64,000 nucleotides of DNA from Theristus sp. LFF4_11 (GCA_030248135.1 JASANC010003482.1:23975-87974); one strand, 5' to 3'. Counted from the stretch's first letter, positions 1-13,900 are shown. A program made the numbers and translations. The notes: generated by a model not told the origin, from the sequence alone.

Positions 1-1100
1 GTATGATTTTTAATCACATCCAAAGTTTACTGCTCAACGATCTTCACGATTTACACATTTCTGAGTGTGAAGTGTATCACACCATACATGTACAAAAACA
101 TTATTGTTGCAAATTGAATTTCTGTGACGTCGGTAAAAAAACGGAACGAGATCCCTCATCGCCAAATAAGAAAGTCACATGCAATGTAACAAATTGTGTG
201 AAGAATAAAAATTCCGATCGGATGAATGTTTTATGATCAGCGCTGGAGTGAGACTGAAAACAGAGAGATAACAACGGGGCAATCAATTTGTGCTATTTTT
301 AAGAGTGTGTATGACTCACAAGTTGTATATTGTTTGCGTACACATTGTTCCACCGCCCACCTAAACTCGAAATCACAAAAAATGCGTTCGGTTCACACAA
401 CAGATCACATTACACGCAAAATGAAAATCGTAAAAAAAGTTCGATGAAAATGTATCCGGTCACGGTGTTGTTAGTTAAGAGAAATATGGCAGTACGGTCT
501 GGCCGAATAAATAAGGCAGTCCTTGTATTCTCCCTCAAGGCGGGATTAGTCGCAGACTAGGAGTTGTCTAATTCAAGAATGCCAAGATAATTCCCAGTCG
601 TGTGTGCAAGGGAGAAAGAATGAACAGAATGGCACGAAGAATAAATTAGTTTAAAAAACACGTCAAAGTTGACCTACAATTGGGTTTTTGAATGGCTTTT
701 TTTCTTTCGTTCAAATTTCGCGCGCTCCTTGCACCCTGAAAAAAGCTGCCATGTTTACTCGGTCATTCCGTACCAGTCCTCCAAAATTCGAAATGCAAGA
801 AACAAACATCTTTATTTACACTCGAACCCCCTTAATCAATTTGCCACTCTTGGATACAGGTTTCAGAAAGGGTCACAGTCGTATTCTGATTCGGGCGTTA
901 TTCGGGTCGGCCCCGGACTAGTGTGCCGGTGCAGTGGAATGTGATGATTCCAGACCACCATGCGGGTGAATATCTGCCGCAGAAAATCCACGTAATATCC
1001 GCGTGCCTCACCGCCTCGCTTGAAATTCACCATGTTCCGACCACATACTACCGCACGGGTATGGTACATTCTGCCTTTTTCTCAGTGAACCGACGCTTAT
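1..1100. other. No gene recognised; one dispersed repeat
   Basis: AT-rich sequence with only short ORFs. Bases 610-766 match 8739-8910 as a diverged direct repeat. Bases 860-1100 are GC-richer and adjoin the exon at 1175, probably as intron of that gene. Confidence 0.5.
610..766. repeat. Dispersed repeat, copy 1 (pairs with 8739-8910)
   Basis: It shares AAAGAATGAACAGAAT, CACGAAGAA, TTCAAATTTCGCG and CCCTGAAAAA in the same order and spacing as 8739-8910. No terminal inverted repeats were seen, and the source family is unknown. Confidence 0.6.
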
Positions 1101-1174
1101 CATGCCGACAGAGCAGCCTGCTGTAAAGCGTGTCCAGTGCAACAGACAACGCAAATGGCACAACCGCGCCACAC

Positions 1175-1834
1175 CCCCGTCCAACCTGTCATGCTGAACG
1201 GCGCGTCCAAGTCGGCGTTGCTCGGGAAGAACGCCTGCGGCATGCTGGCCGGAAAGCGCGGCGTGTGCAGCTCGGCGTACTCGGCCGCACTGACCGTGAG
1301 CGCCGGATGGTGGCCGCCGACGAGTCGCGCAGCAGCGGCCGCGGCGGGCGTCGCCAGCGTCGGCGTCTTGAGATCGTCGAGGTCGATCGTGGTGGCGCTC
1401 GCGATCGTGAGTGGCGCCGCCGCCTTGCTCAGCGTCGGCTGGCTTGCGCTCGTCGTCGTCAGCAGCAGCGTGTCGGACGCCGCCGTGGCGATCTTGCGCT
1501 TTCGATTGCCCATTACTGTCGACGTCGTCGAATTCGTCGTCGTCGCCGACTCCGTCGCCGACGGTTCGGGCGATTTGTTCGACTGGCTGCCGGCGACGCC
1601 GGCCGTGCTCGCCTCGAGACCGGCGTTGTCGCTGTTGTTCGCGGCGTCCTTGTCGCACGTGCTCGGTTGATCGGTGGACTTGTTGAGCGCAACGGTTGAC
1701 GCTACCGGACTCGGCGGGTGACACTGGATCGACGGTGGAGCGGCGGCGGCGGCGGTCGGATGACGATGGTGGTGGTCGTGCGGATTATGTTCCATAAGGC
1801 TGGCCACATTAACGACCATTGCCTTTAATGTCAA
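1175..1834 (-). CDS. First coding exon of an unrecognised Ser/Thr/Ala-rich protein (partial)
   Basis: An ATG-initiated reading frame of about 220 codons runs on the minus strand and meets a possible 5' splice site (GGG|gtgtgg, low end 1175; an alternative ACAG|gttgga is at 1186). The product is low in complexity: a His-rich stretch near residue 20, long Ala, Ser and Thr runs, a basic NRKRK patch near residue 107 that could be a nuclear signal, and an acidic IDLDDLKTPT motif near 150. The region is markedly GC-rich compared with its flanks. The composition suggests the N-terminal disordered part of a nuclear regulator, but no domain is visible, so no function is assigned. Later exons would lie at coordinates below 1175; I could not recognise any in the first kilobase, and they may lie outside the window. 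Confidence 0.5.
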
Positions 1835-2727
1835 TTCGGGATCGAGATTATTGTCGGTTCGATAGTCGCGAATAGGCTAATGTGTCGAGTTTTGTTGATC
1901 AAAGTTATGATTTCAATCAACCAATCAATCAGTGATCCACTTTCAAACTGAGTTTGACAAACTGTATCGTGACGAATCAATGTAACCTGAAATGTCAGAG
2001 AAAGACCCCAAAATTTGTGAAACTATTGTCAGCTGAACTGTCTGTCGTGCCAGCCTTTTGATGTCAATTCTAAGCACAGCTGTTACGCATTGTATGCTTA
2101 AATAGGAGCATGAAAATAGTGCAGCAAAAAAGAAAACGATATCAAAAATGAAAAACTGCGTGGGTGTAAACTGGAGCGCACACTGGCAGAATATGAAAGG
2201 GACAGCGAAAAAGTGTTGGAAATTTTGCATTTTAACATTAAAAACTACGTCAGAATCACTGTGTTGCTGTTGTTGTTGTTGACAGCGTTTTGTGTTGACT
2301 CTTCGCGACAAGTTTAAGGAATTTATAATGTCTTGTGACGCATACACGCACGTACAACATATATGTTGTACGTGCTGCGCATACTCGTTTATTTTTTGTG
2401 CTTCGTTGATTTACAGACATCTTCTTCAAGACGCCGACGAACAGGTGGATGAGTCACAATTACATGTATAAAACATTATGGCACTTCACACACGTTGGCA
2501 AAAATACGCAAATTCGTCAAAGCCAATTGGAAAAAAATGAGCACATGCAGGTAATATCGGGACAACTGTCAAAACGATGAACAGTCATTGACCATGTTAA
2601 TGAAAAAATAATAAAACATCAGAAGTTCCTCTGGATGTTAGTTCCGAAAATAATTCAAACGTAAAAATCAACATGCACGCCGGTTCAAAAGCATTTTGAT
2701 CAAATTATGTTATGTTCATCAAAATAC
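1835..2727. other. Region upstream of the 1175-1834 exon; no gene seen
   Basis: This is the presumed 5' side of the minus-strand exon ending at 1834. There are only short ORFs, a small CAACAACAG-type triplet run near 2262-2285 and a short palindrome near 2340-2370 (GTACGTGC-type). No promoter motif can be assigned with confidence. Confidence 0.3.
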
Positions 2728-2729
2728 TG

Positions 2730-3150
2730 ATACCGTATTACCCCCATTAAACCCCCCCCCCCACCATTAATCCCCCCCACCAATAAACCCCCACCCCCCC
2801 GACCAGTTTCCAAATAATCCCCCCCCACAAATAATCCCCCATGGGGGTTAATTGGAAACCTGTTTGAAACACATACCCAGCGAATTCAGTGGCTGAATGC
2901 AGTGACATTGGTGAAATTGTGCTACCAAAGGCCCCAAATGGATGAGTTAATGGTAATTTCATTACAAAAGGCTGTTACAGAAGGAAATCTCTGTGAAAAG
3001 TAGATGTCTCTACATCTTTCTTCCTGCCATGCAAGGTATTTTTGCCATTTTTCAACAAAACCCCACCCCTAGAAATTTTTGTATAATAACCCCCCCCAAC
3101 AATTACCCCCCCCCCAAAACCCCCCCCAAAGGTGGGGGGTGTGGGGGACA
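2730..3150. repeat. C/G-homopolymer repeat element
   Basis: Two clusters of C runs (about 2743-2850 and 3087-3140) follow a TACCGTATTACC motif at about 2731 and flank a segment containing ATAATCCCCCATGGGGG. The same combination recurs, in part reversed, at 18160-18350 and 40147-40577, so this is a dispersed family rather than simple slippage. The runs have G-quadruplex potential on the minus strand. Confidence 0.6.
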
Positions 3151-3159
3151 GAACCATCT

Positions 3160-6100
3160 TTGCGTTTGTGTCACCACTTTTTGGTAAATGCAAATAAACA
3201 ATGCACCACACATTTTGTTTGCAAAACGACAATGACGATGACGTATGTAGGCGTACGGTAAAAGTACAATCTAACGTAGTATTGCGCACTACGCATATTG
3301 TCTAATGAAATCCCCGGTGTGCGTCTGTTTGTTTGTTTTGTAATTTCAACTTGCACCAAAAATGCGAGTGACGCAACAAGGCATGACGAAGACTGAAAAA
3401 TAACATCCGGTGAAGTAAAGTTTGCTTCAAAAACTGTAACTAATCAACAAATCATCGATGAAAATTGGTTCTAGCTGCTTACCACTAACATTCAAATGAA
3501 AACTTGACATTGTTGCAACTTTTTCACAAAAAAAACAACTTATCCCACTGCACGCTTTGCGCCACCTGTGCGTCTAGTAAGCGAGAGTGTACGCACTTCC
3601 ATTCTTCAATCAGAATTTTTACGGGTGTGTTGTTGGGCTTAACGAGAGAATCACGAATCTCATCTTGCAAAAAGTGAAGCCACAGAATACCTACATTTGA
3701 ATGTACTTAAACATGCGAAAAGATGTAAACAATAGCGACAGGATGTCATCGTAAAATAAAAATTTTACAGCCAAGAAACCATATCAAAGTTTATTCAGAT
3801 AGAACAAACGTGGACTGATTTGATGACGACAATTGAGGTGTAAACAAGGGCGAATACCAATTGAAATTTTACGCAAGACCTGACAATTTTCAGTTTTAAT
3901 TACATGTACTGTACAATGTACTTACAATGTACGCAAACGCACAAGTGTGTGTGTGTGTGCCGTGGGCGGCTTACTCGATTGCCGCCCTGATCAACCGTAT
4001 CTATCCATATTTACGAGTTCTATGATTACGTTTGTCAACGAAAGCTCTCGTGTACTGAGAAACAAAAATAGCCCCACCCACACATGTATTGTAAGATAAA
4101 ATGCGCTGGGATGCAGCTAACAAAAATAAGATATGTTTGATTTTTGAGTTGTACAATATGGCTGGTGTGTGGGTAGATTAAAATTCCATGTCATTATATT
4201 AATAGCTATTTACAGACACAAATTGTACGCTATTTTTTGTTGCAACTTAATTGATCAAACAGATAGATTAAAATTTTTACAGCATATGAATTTTCAGGAC
4301 CAAAACAGTGTAATTTCGATGGTTTGTTTTTTTATTATACAATGCAGTGTTATTTATTTATTTATTTATTCATCAAAGCCAAAAATCCATATGCTTGTTT
4401 TAAATAGGACGTGTAATCTTCACTGAAAAACGTTGTTACCGTTTTATTTTTTTAGCAAAAAACAAATGGATCAATCTAGTAAGCACAGCCGTTTTTTGTT
4501 TGACTTGTGGTTAAACTTGATTTACTTTTAATAAAATACGCCTTATGAAAAAGAGAAACAAGGCTATCAATTCTAGTTTCCATTTTGGATTGGAAAAGAG
4601 AAAATCAGAAAAAATGTATGCTTCACATTCCAAAACCGCCAATTTCAGTGAAACGTGTAGTCTCATGTATCGAGATAATAATTGATAAACTAATGTGAAA
4701 ACAGTAAAGCTATGCTATTTTGTCTGTTTTAATAATTGTTACTGTTTTAGTGAAAAAGAGTAACGGTTACAAGCGAAGATTGACTGGAAAAGACTGAAAA
4801 TATGTTTTTTGTAAGTTTTAGGCTTTGTATAGATGCACCATTTGATATTTCTGGATGAAAAGTTGCAAAAATCTAAGTTGAACTTTTGTTAGTTACTGAT
4901 TAAAATTTTACCGCAAATGAATGAACGGTTGGTGAGCTACGGAGCTTTAAAATCGTGGCAACCATTTCTGCTCCACCCTGTGCATCTGACTTTTTGCATA
5001 ATGTTTTCTCAGTTTGAAAGCACATATCTGGATCTAATAACAAACATTCTGCTAAACTAACATCAACTAACGCAAACTCAGCGGTAATCAAATAATTTTG
5101 AATTATAATTATAATAAAAAAAACATTTAAAAAGGGATGCAAGTAAGAGGCAGAAAAATGGTAACATAGTGAGTCAACCAACATTCTAACTAACAGAAAA
5201 TAAACATTCGAATAAAACCATATGATAAGCAAGTGTACATTGCATGTGAAAGCGTTTACGCCCATTAAAGATAAGCGAACATGGCATGGTACAGAATGAA
5301 CGTTTTCCAGTTCCGTATTTTTGCGACCATGAACAGAACACAAAACAAACCGCAGCCTGAAAAGGCATGTGCTTTCATGTTTAACAGATGCCGTCTGGTT
5401 AGATAAGCAACAAAATGAAAAAACGCCACAACACGAAATAAAGCTGGGTGAAGTGGAACTGGACTGGAATTCAGCAGTATGCATTCGCCAAAATCAAAAC
5501 AGCACGATTTTGCGGTGTAGTTCGCCAGGAATAAAACGAAATAGAGAAAATGGTCTCAGCGCAATGAAAAAAGGAAAACAACGGAATCATGGCAAGGCAA
5601 ACGAGTCGAGAATACCAAAATCATCATTTCAAAGAATAGACCAGACCAACAGACACATTTTCCACGCTGCAACACGCAGAATTACTGGGCAGTTTACCTG
5701 TATTTTGCGCAAAACAAATTTCACATCGACAAGCAAAACAAAACTGGAAAAATATGCGCTTACTTAACGGTTGTCAGCGCGAAACATCAGCAGTAAGCTG
5801 AAATATCAACGCACGATTTGTGCTTAGAAAGGACGGACTGTTCGAAAAAAACAAACGCTTTTTAATCAGGTTGTAAACGAAAAAAACAGGAACCTAGTAG
5901 GAGTAAGATTATGACGAAATAAGAACAAGAATAGTTGCTGAGCAACTGAAATTTTTTTTTGAAAACTATAGTCTACTTCAATTAACTGCATATCAATAAG
6001 TCCGTATTATCTACTCTAATAAAGAAACACAGAACCAAACATCCAAAATTTAAAAGTGAAGTTGTCCATAAAAATGCACAACAAAATGTGTACAAATCGA

Positions 6101-6270
6101 ACTTAACCGCTGTTATAGATGTATATACGCAAACGAGAGAGTAATAAAGTGTTAGGAGCGGGTATAGTGGAACTGGGCAAGAGAACACTGCAACAACATC
6201 ACCAACGTGTGTTATGTTAGGACTGATAGCGCAAAACAGACTAGCTCTTGAAGCGTGCAGCTCAGCGACA

Positions 6271-6302
<32 letters not shown>

Positions 6303-6971
6303 GCACACGCACACATACTCTACACACGTTACTAGTGCCGTGCGATTTCCGCGTGTCAATTTGGTGAAAAAATATTTTAAAATATTTAAAATATCAAATA
6401 TACTGTTAATGTATGCATACTAATAAACATTCTGACGTGAAAACATTACATTCTGAGAATAACTTTTTAAATTCAAACAACCGTGAAATTGGTGAAAACC
6501 ATTTATGCAATGGCCTGGCTACAAAATGGCCTTCGAGTGAATTCTGAACTCACGTTCTGCAGTAAGCTGCAACAGATAGTCATTGAAAAAGCTGTCATTT
6601 CATTCATTTTATTTTGCCAGAGTAATGCAGTAGGTTCCGCTAAAGCTGTTCTGACAGCGTGAGATTCGGAGACATATTTAACAACATAAAAACACAAAAT
6701 ACGAACCAGAAAAAAAGGAAAAGAAAAACCACGGACACAAAAAAAGAACAAGAAAAAAGAAAAAAGAAACAGAAAAAATCCACGGACTCCTAAAAAAGAG
6801 AAGAAAAAAAGAAAAAATACAGTCATTACAGAAAAGATCACATGAGAACCTCTGACACAATTTTGCCATGCTTGTTGTTGCCGATTTTATGTAGAACTTC
6901 AGACATGGTGCGATCATTTATGATACGAAATGTGAACTAACAACAAAGAAATCAAACATCAAACAAACAAT
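3160..6971. other. No gene recognised
   Basis: AT-rich DNA with a (CA)n microsatellite at about 6271-6310 and a short (GT)n near 3945-3958. The longest open frames (4900-5484 minus and 5369-5767 plus) have unbiased composition, no recognisable motif and no splice context that would extend them. Confidence 0.45.
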
Positions 6972-7071
6972 TACATTCGAATACCAAAATAGAGGCAAGT
7001 AGCTGATTGTTTCTTGATCACGTGATCACCAATCAGTCAGAGGATTGCCTATAATTTAGAGTTCCACTGTA
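6972..7071. mobile_element. Palindromic MITE, family A (compact copy)
   Basis: The ends are TACATTCGAATACC on the left and the complement of TACAGTGGAACTC on the right. They are followed inward by the CAATCAGCTGATTGG-type and GATCACGTGATC motifs that define this family in the window. It starts and ends with TA, as expected for a Tc1/mariner-type target. No coding capacity. Confidence 0.65.
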
Positions 7072-7783
7072 TTTTTACTGTAAGCACGATGTATTGTAAC
7101 AAAAGCTGTGAACAAATTTTTCAAAGAAAAAAGAGACAGCCGAATATTACCGCAAAGTGGTCATCCAGGGTGCATCGCTGTTCGCCTACGTTGCAGCGTC
7201 AAAATACCCACACAATATGCACACAACAGCACACACTGTACACAGCCACGTAAATATGTTTTTTGCGTGGGCACATAGCACACAGCACAACGCATAGTTC
7301 TGCATTTGCGTCAGCCCACGTAGTGACGTGCCCACGCATATGACGCGACAAGCGATATAGCTTTATATCCTCAATAGTTAAGAAGCAGTTGGCTTTGATG
7401 TACGGAATATAGAATATGCGTTTTATATCTGAAAGATATTGGCTGCAGATGTCACGTACATGTACAACGGCATGGATGGCATGCTTGTCATAGCGCGCGC
7501 GCAATGTGGCAGGTGAAGCATGAAGCTTTCGAAAAATATTAAAGATAAACCCGATATTAAAATTTTGTTGTGTTGATTAAATAAAGCGAAATTTACCAGA
7601 ACATTTTATAAGAATATGAAGCTGAATTTCATTAACAATTCAACAACCTAACTTGACTAACCGTACCTGAACGAACAATAACGCACACACACATTCTATA
7701 AACTATACGAGGAAGCAAGAAAATTAATAGACCACGCCAAACATGCAAGTTTACAAAAAGTAAGACTTTTATACATTTTAGTG

Positions 7784-8469
7784 TACAGGGTTTCCCAAAA
7801 AATAACAAAAGTAAATGGCTCGTGCGGCCGACTGGTTGCACGTGAAGCCATGACATTTGAAACACTTAAAGAAACTAAGATACACATTTTTGTGTACTAT
7901 TTTTACCCGGAAACTTGTTGTTGATATTTCTGCAGAAATTCGTAAAAACTCAAAATTGAGAGGGAGGAGCTCGAACCTGGCTCGGTCATCTGACAAATAC
8001 TGCGTACCGTATGGCGCTTACCATCACAGCAGTGCGCAAAAAATAAACGATGATTGGACGCTGCACCAGAAAGTCATCATCAGTTTTTAACATCGAATGT
8101 CGTCGTTCATTGAGAACAATGGAAAACACATTGAACGGCTGAAAAAATGAAACTGAAGGGCCGAGAGGACGAAAATTATGACATCAGTGAAGATGAAGCT
8201 AAAGATTTACTTGTGCCACTGCCAGATTCGATGACGACAATGATGTTTATCCTGACCCTGAATCAAAGTGCTGACTTTTGGTGATTTTTGGGTTTTTACG
8301 AATTTCTGCTGAAATATCATTGAAAAAGCGGAATTTCAGAATAAAATTTGAACACATAAAATGTGTTCCTCAGTTCTAAAAATGTTTCATATTTCACGGT
8401 TTCATGTGCAACCAACCAGTCGGCCGCACGAGCCATTTACTTTTGTTGTGTTTTTTGGAACACCCTGTA
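7784..8469. mobile_element. Non-autonomous TIR element
   Basis: The outer ends are inverted repeats: TACAGGGTTTCCCAAAAAAT on the left and the complement of TACAGGGTGTTCCAAAAAAC on the right. The repeat continues inward through AAATGGCTCGTGCGGCCGACTGGTT for roughly 80 bp or more. It is bounded by TA on both sides. The left arm also contains a tRNA-like stretch (AGGTTCGAGCTCC on the minus strand near 7968), possibly a nested SINE remnant. No transposase ORF. The termini resemble those of the element at 55721-55932. Confidence 0.65.
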
Positions 8470-8738
8470 TTTTAAAACGAATTAAAACTTTAAAAAAAAA
8501 TAAAAGTGCATGGTTTTTTACAAGTATAACTTGCTGGTTTACTTGCAGACGTTGCAAAAACACGTTGCTCAATACTTAGCTTTACACTTTGACACAAAAG
8601 AATTTTGGCACAAAGTTAACTGCAATCAAATGGGTACGATTTTGTGAACATGATGTGGCAGTAACAGAAAGGTGGGAGTTCGCGAGACTGGGCGTTGTTC
8701 AAAATGTTGTGCAATGTTCACACCTTGAATCAACAAGG

Positions 8739-8910
8739 ACAAAGAATGAACAGAATAGCACGAAGAACAATTTAAAATATTTTAAACAATTAATAATTTA
8801 AAAAATCGACGTCAAATTTGACACAGAATTAAGTTTTTGAATGTCTTTTTTCTTTATTCAAATTTCGCGTGCTTCTTGAACCCTGAAAAAGATGCCATGT
8901 TTAATAGGTC
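8739..8910. repeat. Dispersed repeat, copy 2 (pairs with 610-766)
   Basis: A diverged direct copy of 610-766, with the same order of short shared blocks and small indels. Confidence 0.6.
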
Positions 8911-10940
8911 ACACCGTATTTTGAAATGAAAGTCAGTGATGACAAGACAAACTGAAACTGCAAACTGTCCGAGCAATGTGCAATGTTTTAATTAAGACGA
9001 TCGCGATCACATAAGTAAACGTAAGACAGGCAGCAAACTGAATTGCCACCTCACCTCTGTATCTCAAAATTGAGTTTCTTTGCACTTGTAATGTTCATAC
9101 ATTGGTTAACTCATTGAATTTACAAGTGTGTGCATTTTTGCGCTTTTTCTTCATCTTCATTCATTAGTTCATTAATCCACCAGCAACCTGAAATGATTTG
9201 ATGAACTTTCGTTTTCCGCTCACGTGCTTACATGTACATGCGGGATTGTAAGTCCGTTTGAAGTGTTTTAGCGAGTTTGAAGTTCAAGCTTAGCGATATG
9301 CACATCTCTTTTTTGTTTCCACATGCATTGCCATTGCGTGATGTCTACATAAACTAAACTGCAGTGTAGCGTTGCCTGCTGTAGTAGTGTAGAAATGTAA
9401 GTTTGTAACTTTTTAAACTTTTGTGGGCATCAAAGACATAGAAAAACTCATGAAATCCAAGACGCCTGTTTACAAGTCTTTGACTCGACTCACCTCACCC
9501 CCAACGCAATCCAAGAATGCGTGTCTGCTATACAGGGATTTGTTGATCAGATTAATGAAATAAACAGAGAAACAGAGCGTCAAATGCGTCGTGATTTTGA
9601 TTATCGGCCTGCACTTGAAAACCGCTGTTGTTCGACTTCGATATAACGCGATGTTGCCGCATGTTATCAGATTATTCACAGAGAAAAGCAGCACAGCATT
9701 TTATGGCCGTTGAAATCTTTCATGCAAACTGATTTGCTGTTTCCCTAGGATCAAATACATACGTAACACAAAACGTATGGCGGAAGTCTAATTGGGACCA
9801 GTGATCAGAATCAAGATAACTGGAATCATTTTGAATGAATGAGCATGATGCGAAAAGATCAACATCGAGTGCGGTTATTACAACGATATCTGATCACATG
9901 AGATGCCACATGTAATTGGAGCGTGACATTTTCTAACTGGGTATAACAGCAGCACTGCTAAACGTATGAATCTTCGACATTCAGAAGAAGCTTACCGCCT
10001 GGATTCAGTAGCATAACACGTTGTCCATTGCTTGCATCGCGGATTTCACTGCGTATCGTTGTCCAATGGCCATGTTTGGGAAGAACGATACAACAAAAAA
10101 CTTTTCAGAAAGTCACCATACGATTTTGGCACATGGTATTGATGTGAATTCACAGATAACGATACATATTATGCTTAAAAACCGGTCTTGTTATGGTTGC
10201 TCTGGAAGTTATGATATTGGTTAAAATGGTTGAAACCAAGATAAAGACCAAATAAAATAAAATAACAGCAGGTATCCAAATAGCAACATGCCGCCCGAAA
10301 CAGAAACGAACAACAAACAAAATCTAGATTATGCTAATATTCGTTTGAGCGTGCGGTCTTATGAAAAGCTGTACCAGCTAACTTTTCGCTTCTCTTTTTG
10401 TACTTAGAAATATAATACGTGAGCAGAAAAGACTTGTGTTGTGCGTGTGTCTGAACTTCACTTCAGTGCAGTTTTTTGTAGTTCTGTTCTGTCTGGTACA
10501 ATTACGTTTCATTACTTACTGCACAATTTTCAGAGCTACGGATTTAACAGTAAGATTTTGCTCCAGGTTTTTGCGCGAATTCTGGGTATTTGCTTCGGGG
10601 TTCCAAGTTTTTTCTTCCAGTTGTTGTTCGCACACTGCTCAAATGAAATCATTGTTGATTCCAAAACCGTCGAATTACTGCATGCAAATACGAAGGTACG
10701 TATGATCTTGAAATTGAAACGCTACGTTACGTGCACATGATAGACCTTACATCACGTCATCGCAAATGACCGTACGCCGACGTACCGTACGTGCTAAACC
10801 AACGTGGCAATGTGGTGAACATTTTGGTTCATAAACGACATTTTGGAAGTGGCGCTTCAAAAAACCAGCATCCACAATATTTACAACAACGCCAATCCAC
10901 ATAAAAGGCACACGACGTTCGCGCAACGCCAGCACGAGTT
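8911..10940. other. 3' flank of GFM2; no gene recognised
   Basis: It has only short ORFs without motifs or plausible exon structure. The stretch at about 10690-10810 is rich in GTACGT/ACGTAC words similar to those at 33600-33700 and 39060-39110, so it may be a decayed repeat. The segment nearest 10940 should hold the GFM2 3' UTR. Confidence 0.35.
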
Positions 10941-13900
10941 CTATCTGGCAGTAGCGACAGCACCGAGCGTCAACGCACTGATCACTTGCTGTTGTTGTGC
11001 GTCGTCGAGTTTTCTGTATCCGTGCCGGTGCATGTGCAGCGCGACGGTGCCATGCGACAGTTTGCGAACGACACGCGACACGTCGACCAGCTCGCTCAGT
11101 GGCGTCAGCGCTTGAATGCCGACGAACGCAGTCGGCGTGCCCGGCTCGCTCGCCTGCACAACGCTCGCACACGGGCGTTTTTTTGTTTCTTTGTTTGCGT
11201 TTGCAATTGTTTGTTGCACATTGTTTTTGTTGTTCATTGCGGAAAACGTTCTCATAATTTATGTTATGGTGTTATACGATGTAGTCAATCAGCACGAGCT
11301 AGTTTGAGAACGTTAAAGTTTCATTATTCATCGTCTCTGGTAATGATTTGTGCAGTTGACCTGATGAAATAACGTAAAAATATTTTTTTAAACTAGAAAA
11401 CCGACTTGCAAGATGTGCGCTCGCCTGTTGCTCATGTCTTTCAACAGACTGTCAAAACCGATCGAATGCTCGGTCATGCGCAATTCAACATGCATGATTG
11501 GCTCTGAAAAAAACAAAAATTGAATTCACACATCCATTCTGTGAAGTTGAAATTTAGTCTTAAAAAGTGTTAACAAAGCAATATACCTAACAGCGCACAA
11601 TTCGCCCGTCGCAACGCATCCGAGACGCACTGGTGCGCGCACGCACTGAGCAACGCCGCGGTAACGCGTGTGCTCGCGTCACACGCAGTCAGCAGCACGT
11701 GCACGTCCTGGAATGTCCGGACGACTTTTGTTGTTTGTTGCTGAATTACGCGGCAATTCTTGTCCTCGTGCACCGCTCCAGAAAGAACAACCAACACCGA
11801 ACCACCACGTTGAATCCCAACAGCGGTCCCTGCGCGCACGCAGTCGCACAGCCTTGCTCGATCGCCTGCGCCCAGTCACGTCGAAAATGCGACACGTCCA
11901 GTTCGCGTGAACCGGCAAACTGCAGCTTTCGGAAACGTCCGGAGCCTGAGAGAGGAAATGTCTGTTGTGCCGGTGCTGCAATGGTAGTACTGTAAAAGGG
12001 TGAACCGGGAAACACATGGAATGAGAAGCATATATGGGAACTATGAACGTCAATCCTAAAAACGCTGAATCATCACACACAGAACAGCCATTCAGACTGT
12101 CTAATTCAAGAGTCTAATTCAGGTCCCCTCACCCCACCCCACCGAAGTTTGGCGCACTCATTCAAGTTTCTGGAACCGATGTGGCAGCTGCAAACAACAA
12201 CAAAAACAATCAACCGATTGAGTTTTCGCTAACGAAACGAAACCGCAAACAGCACCTTCGCTCGGCTGCAGTCTGAGCGTCAAGCTGCAGTGCTGTAGAC
12301 GTTCTTGAAATGTCTCCTCCATCGTGCACCGCTGTTCAACGGTCTCTTGGAGTGTCTCTTTGTAGTTCACTTGCAGTGGTCCGAGGTACACCTCAAGGTT
12401 CCATTCGTCTCGGAAGCGCGCCTGCAGCAACAGCATTCGTCATTCCTCGTACGAAAAAAAATTGTAAAACTAAAACATGGGCTAGAAGAACTGAGAGCTG
12501 TCACCCACAGTCGTACAAGTATGCAGTCAATCAGTTGTCAGCACACAGAAAACAAATTCATCACACTTTCTATTTCTGCATCGTTTCTGTTATTCATTTG
12601 AAATCGACCTCGAGAGCAGTCCACCCACAATAAATCACCGTGATCCAGTTCAGGTAGCTGAGGTCGGAGAGTGTTGCCAAACCCTCATTTTTCTAAATCA
12701 CCACTAAAGAACCGTTAATAATCCAATGCAACACCAACACCAGCCACTGCAATCCACCGTCGCCCAGCAGGCACCAACCCCCCCCCCAATCGACCTTGAT
12801 CACATCGACGTGCAGTTCCCCCTGCGTCTCGATGACCGTCTGCCGCGTATCCTGGTCAACCCTGATCGTCACGGACGGATCGTCAATGAGCAACCGCTCC
12901 AGCGCTCGCTCGAACCGCGCCTGATCCGCAAGGCGGCCCGGCTCGATTGTACAGAAGAACACCGGATCCGGTCGGGTGATGCCGACGAGCGCGAGACCGT
13001 GCTCGGTGACGCTCAACTGAAACGACCAGAAGTAGGGCGTATTTTCTGCGAATAAGATATGACACGAGGTTGTTTCACTCAAGTGGTTCAGCTCAAACGC
13101 AATCAGTCACAGAGATGGAAATATTAAAGCGCATATACCAAACGTAGTTCGTTCGTTCATTGTCTTCTTCGACATTGTACGTTGGACGCAGATGGAAATG
13201 AATAGTTGAATTTTGAAATTCACAGGTTTACCAACAGAGAATTCCGCAGTTTAGTGCCCATTCAGCTTTGGAGCAGAACCAAAACACCACCACAAAAGTA
13301 AAACATGAATAAAGCACCTCATGCAACCGATCGTCCGGCGGTTCGCTTCTGTATTTCTCAGCGGCGTTTTTCGCGATTTTGTCCGTCTCAGCAAGTGTGT
13401 CGCCAGTTTTCGTGTGCTTCAGACCAGCAATGACGCAGATGTTGCCCGGGTAGACGCGTTTTACTTCCTAAAAGTCGGAAAATTGTGCAACTTTTGATTT
13501 AGCCAATCGTTATTTAAATTCCGGGCCTTTAACGTCCCAAATTTAACAACCCAAAGTCCACTGACCATCAGCTCGTCGCCATGCGCCACGTACAGCGCAG
13601 GCACCATCTCAGTCACATTCTGTGTCACGTTGTAGAAGTGTGTGCTTTTCATTAACTCACCGCTGAAAGAATGTCAACAACATTGTTTACTGAATACTTT
13701 TTGGCTACGCACATTTACATGAAGAACAACGACTAATTTTCAAGACATATGTCATCACCGTTTGTTTGCTTGTACTGATGAAAAAAAACCAAAAAAGAAC
13801 AATAAATATCGCAGCAAAACACGTTGCAATTGCACTTGACCTAACCGAGAAAAACGTTTTAAAAAACTACTCTGAACTTTCAAAAACACCGAACCTATAC

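Noticed and set aside
4900..5484. 194-codon open frame on the minus strand
   Set aside because: Longest frame in an AT-rich region, but it has no motif, no compositional bias towards coding, an internal poly-I run from TTATAA-type sequence and no splice-supported extension. Chance ORF is the simpler reading.
5369..5767. 132-codon open frame on the plus strand overlapping the previous one
   Set aside because: Lys/Asn/Thr-rich as expected from A-rich DNA; no domain or exon context.
10436..10740. Two overlapping 89- and 99-codon frames downstream of GFM2
   Set aside because: Cys/Phe/Ser-rich text with no motif; position fits GFM2 3' flank.
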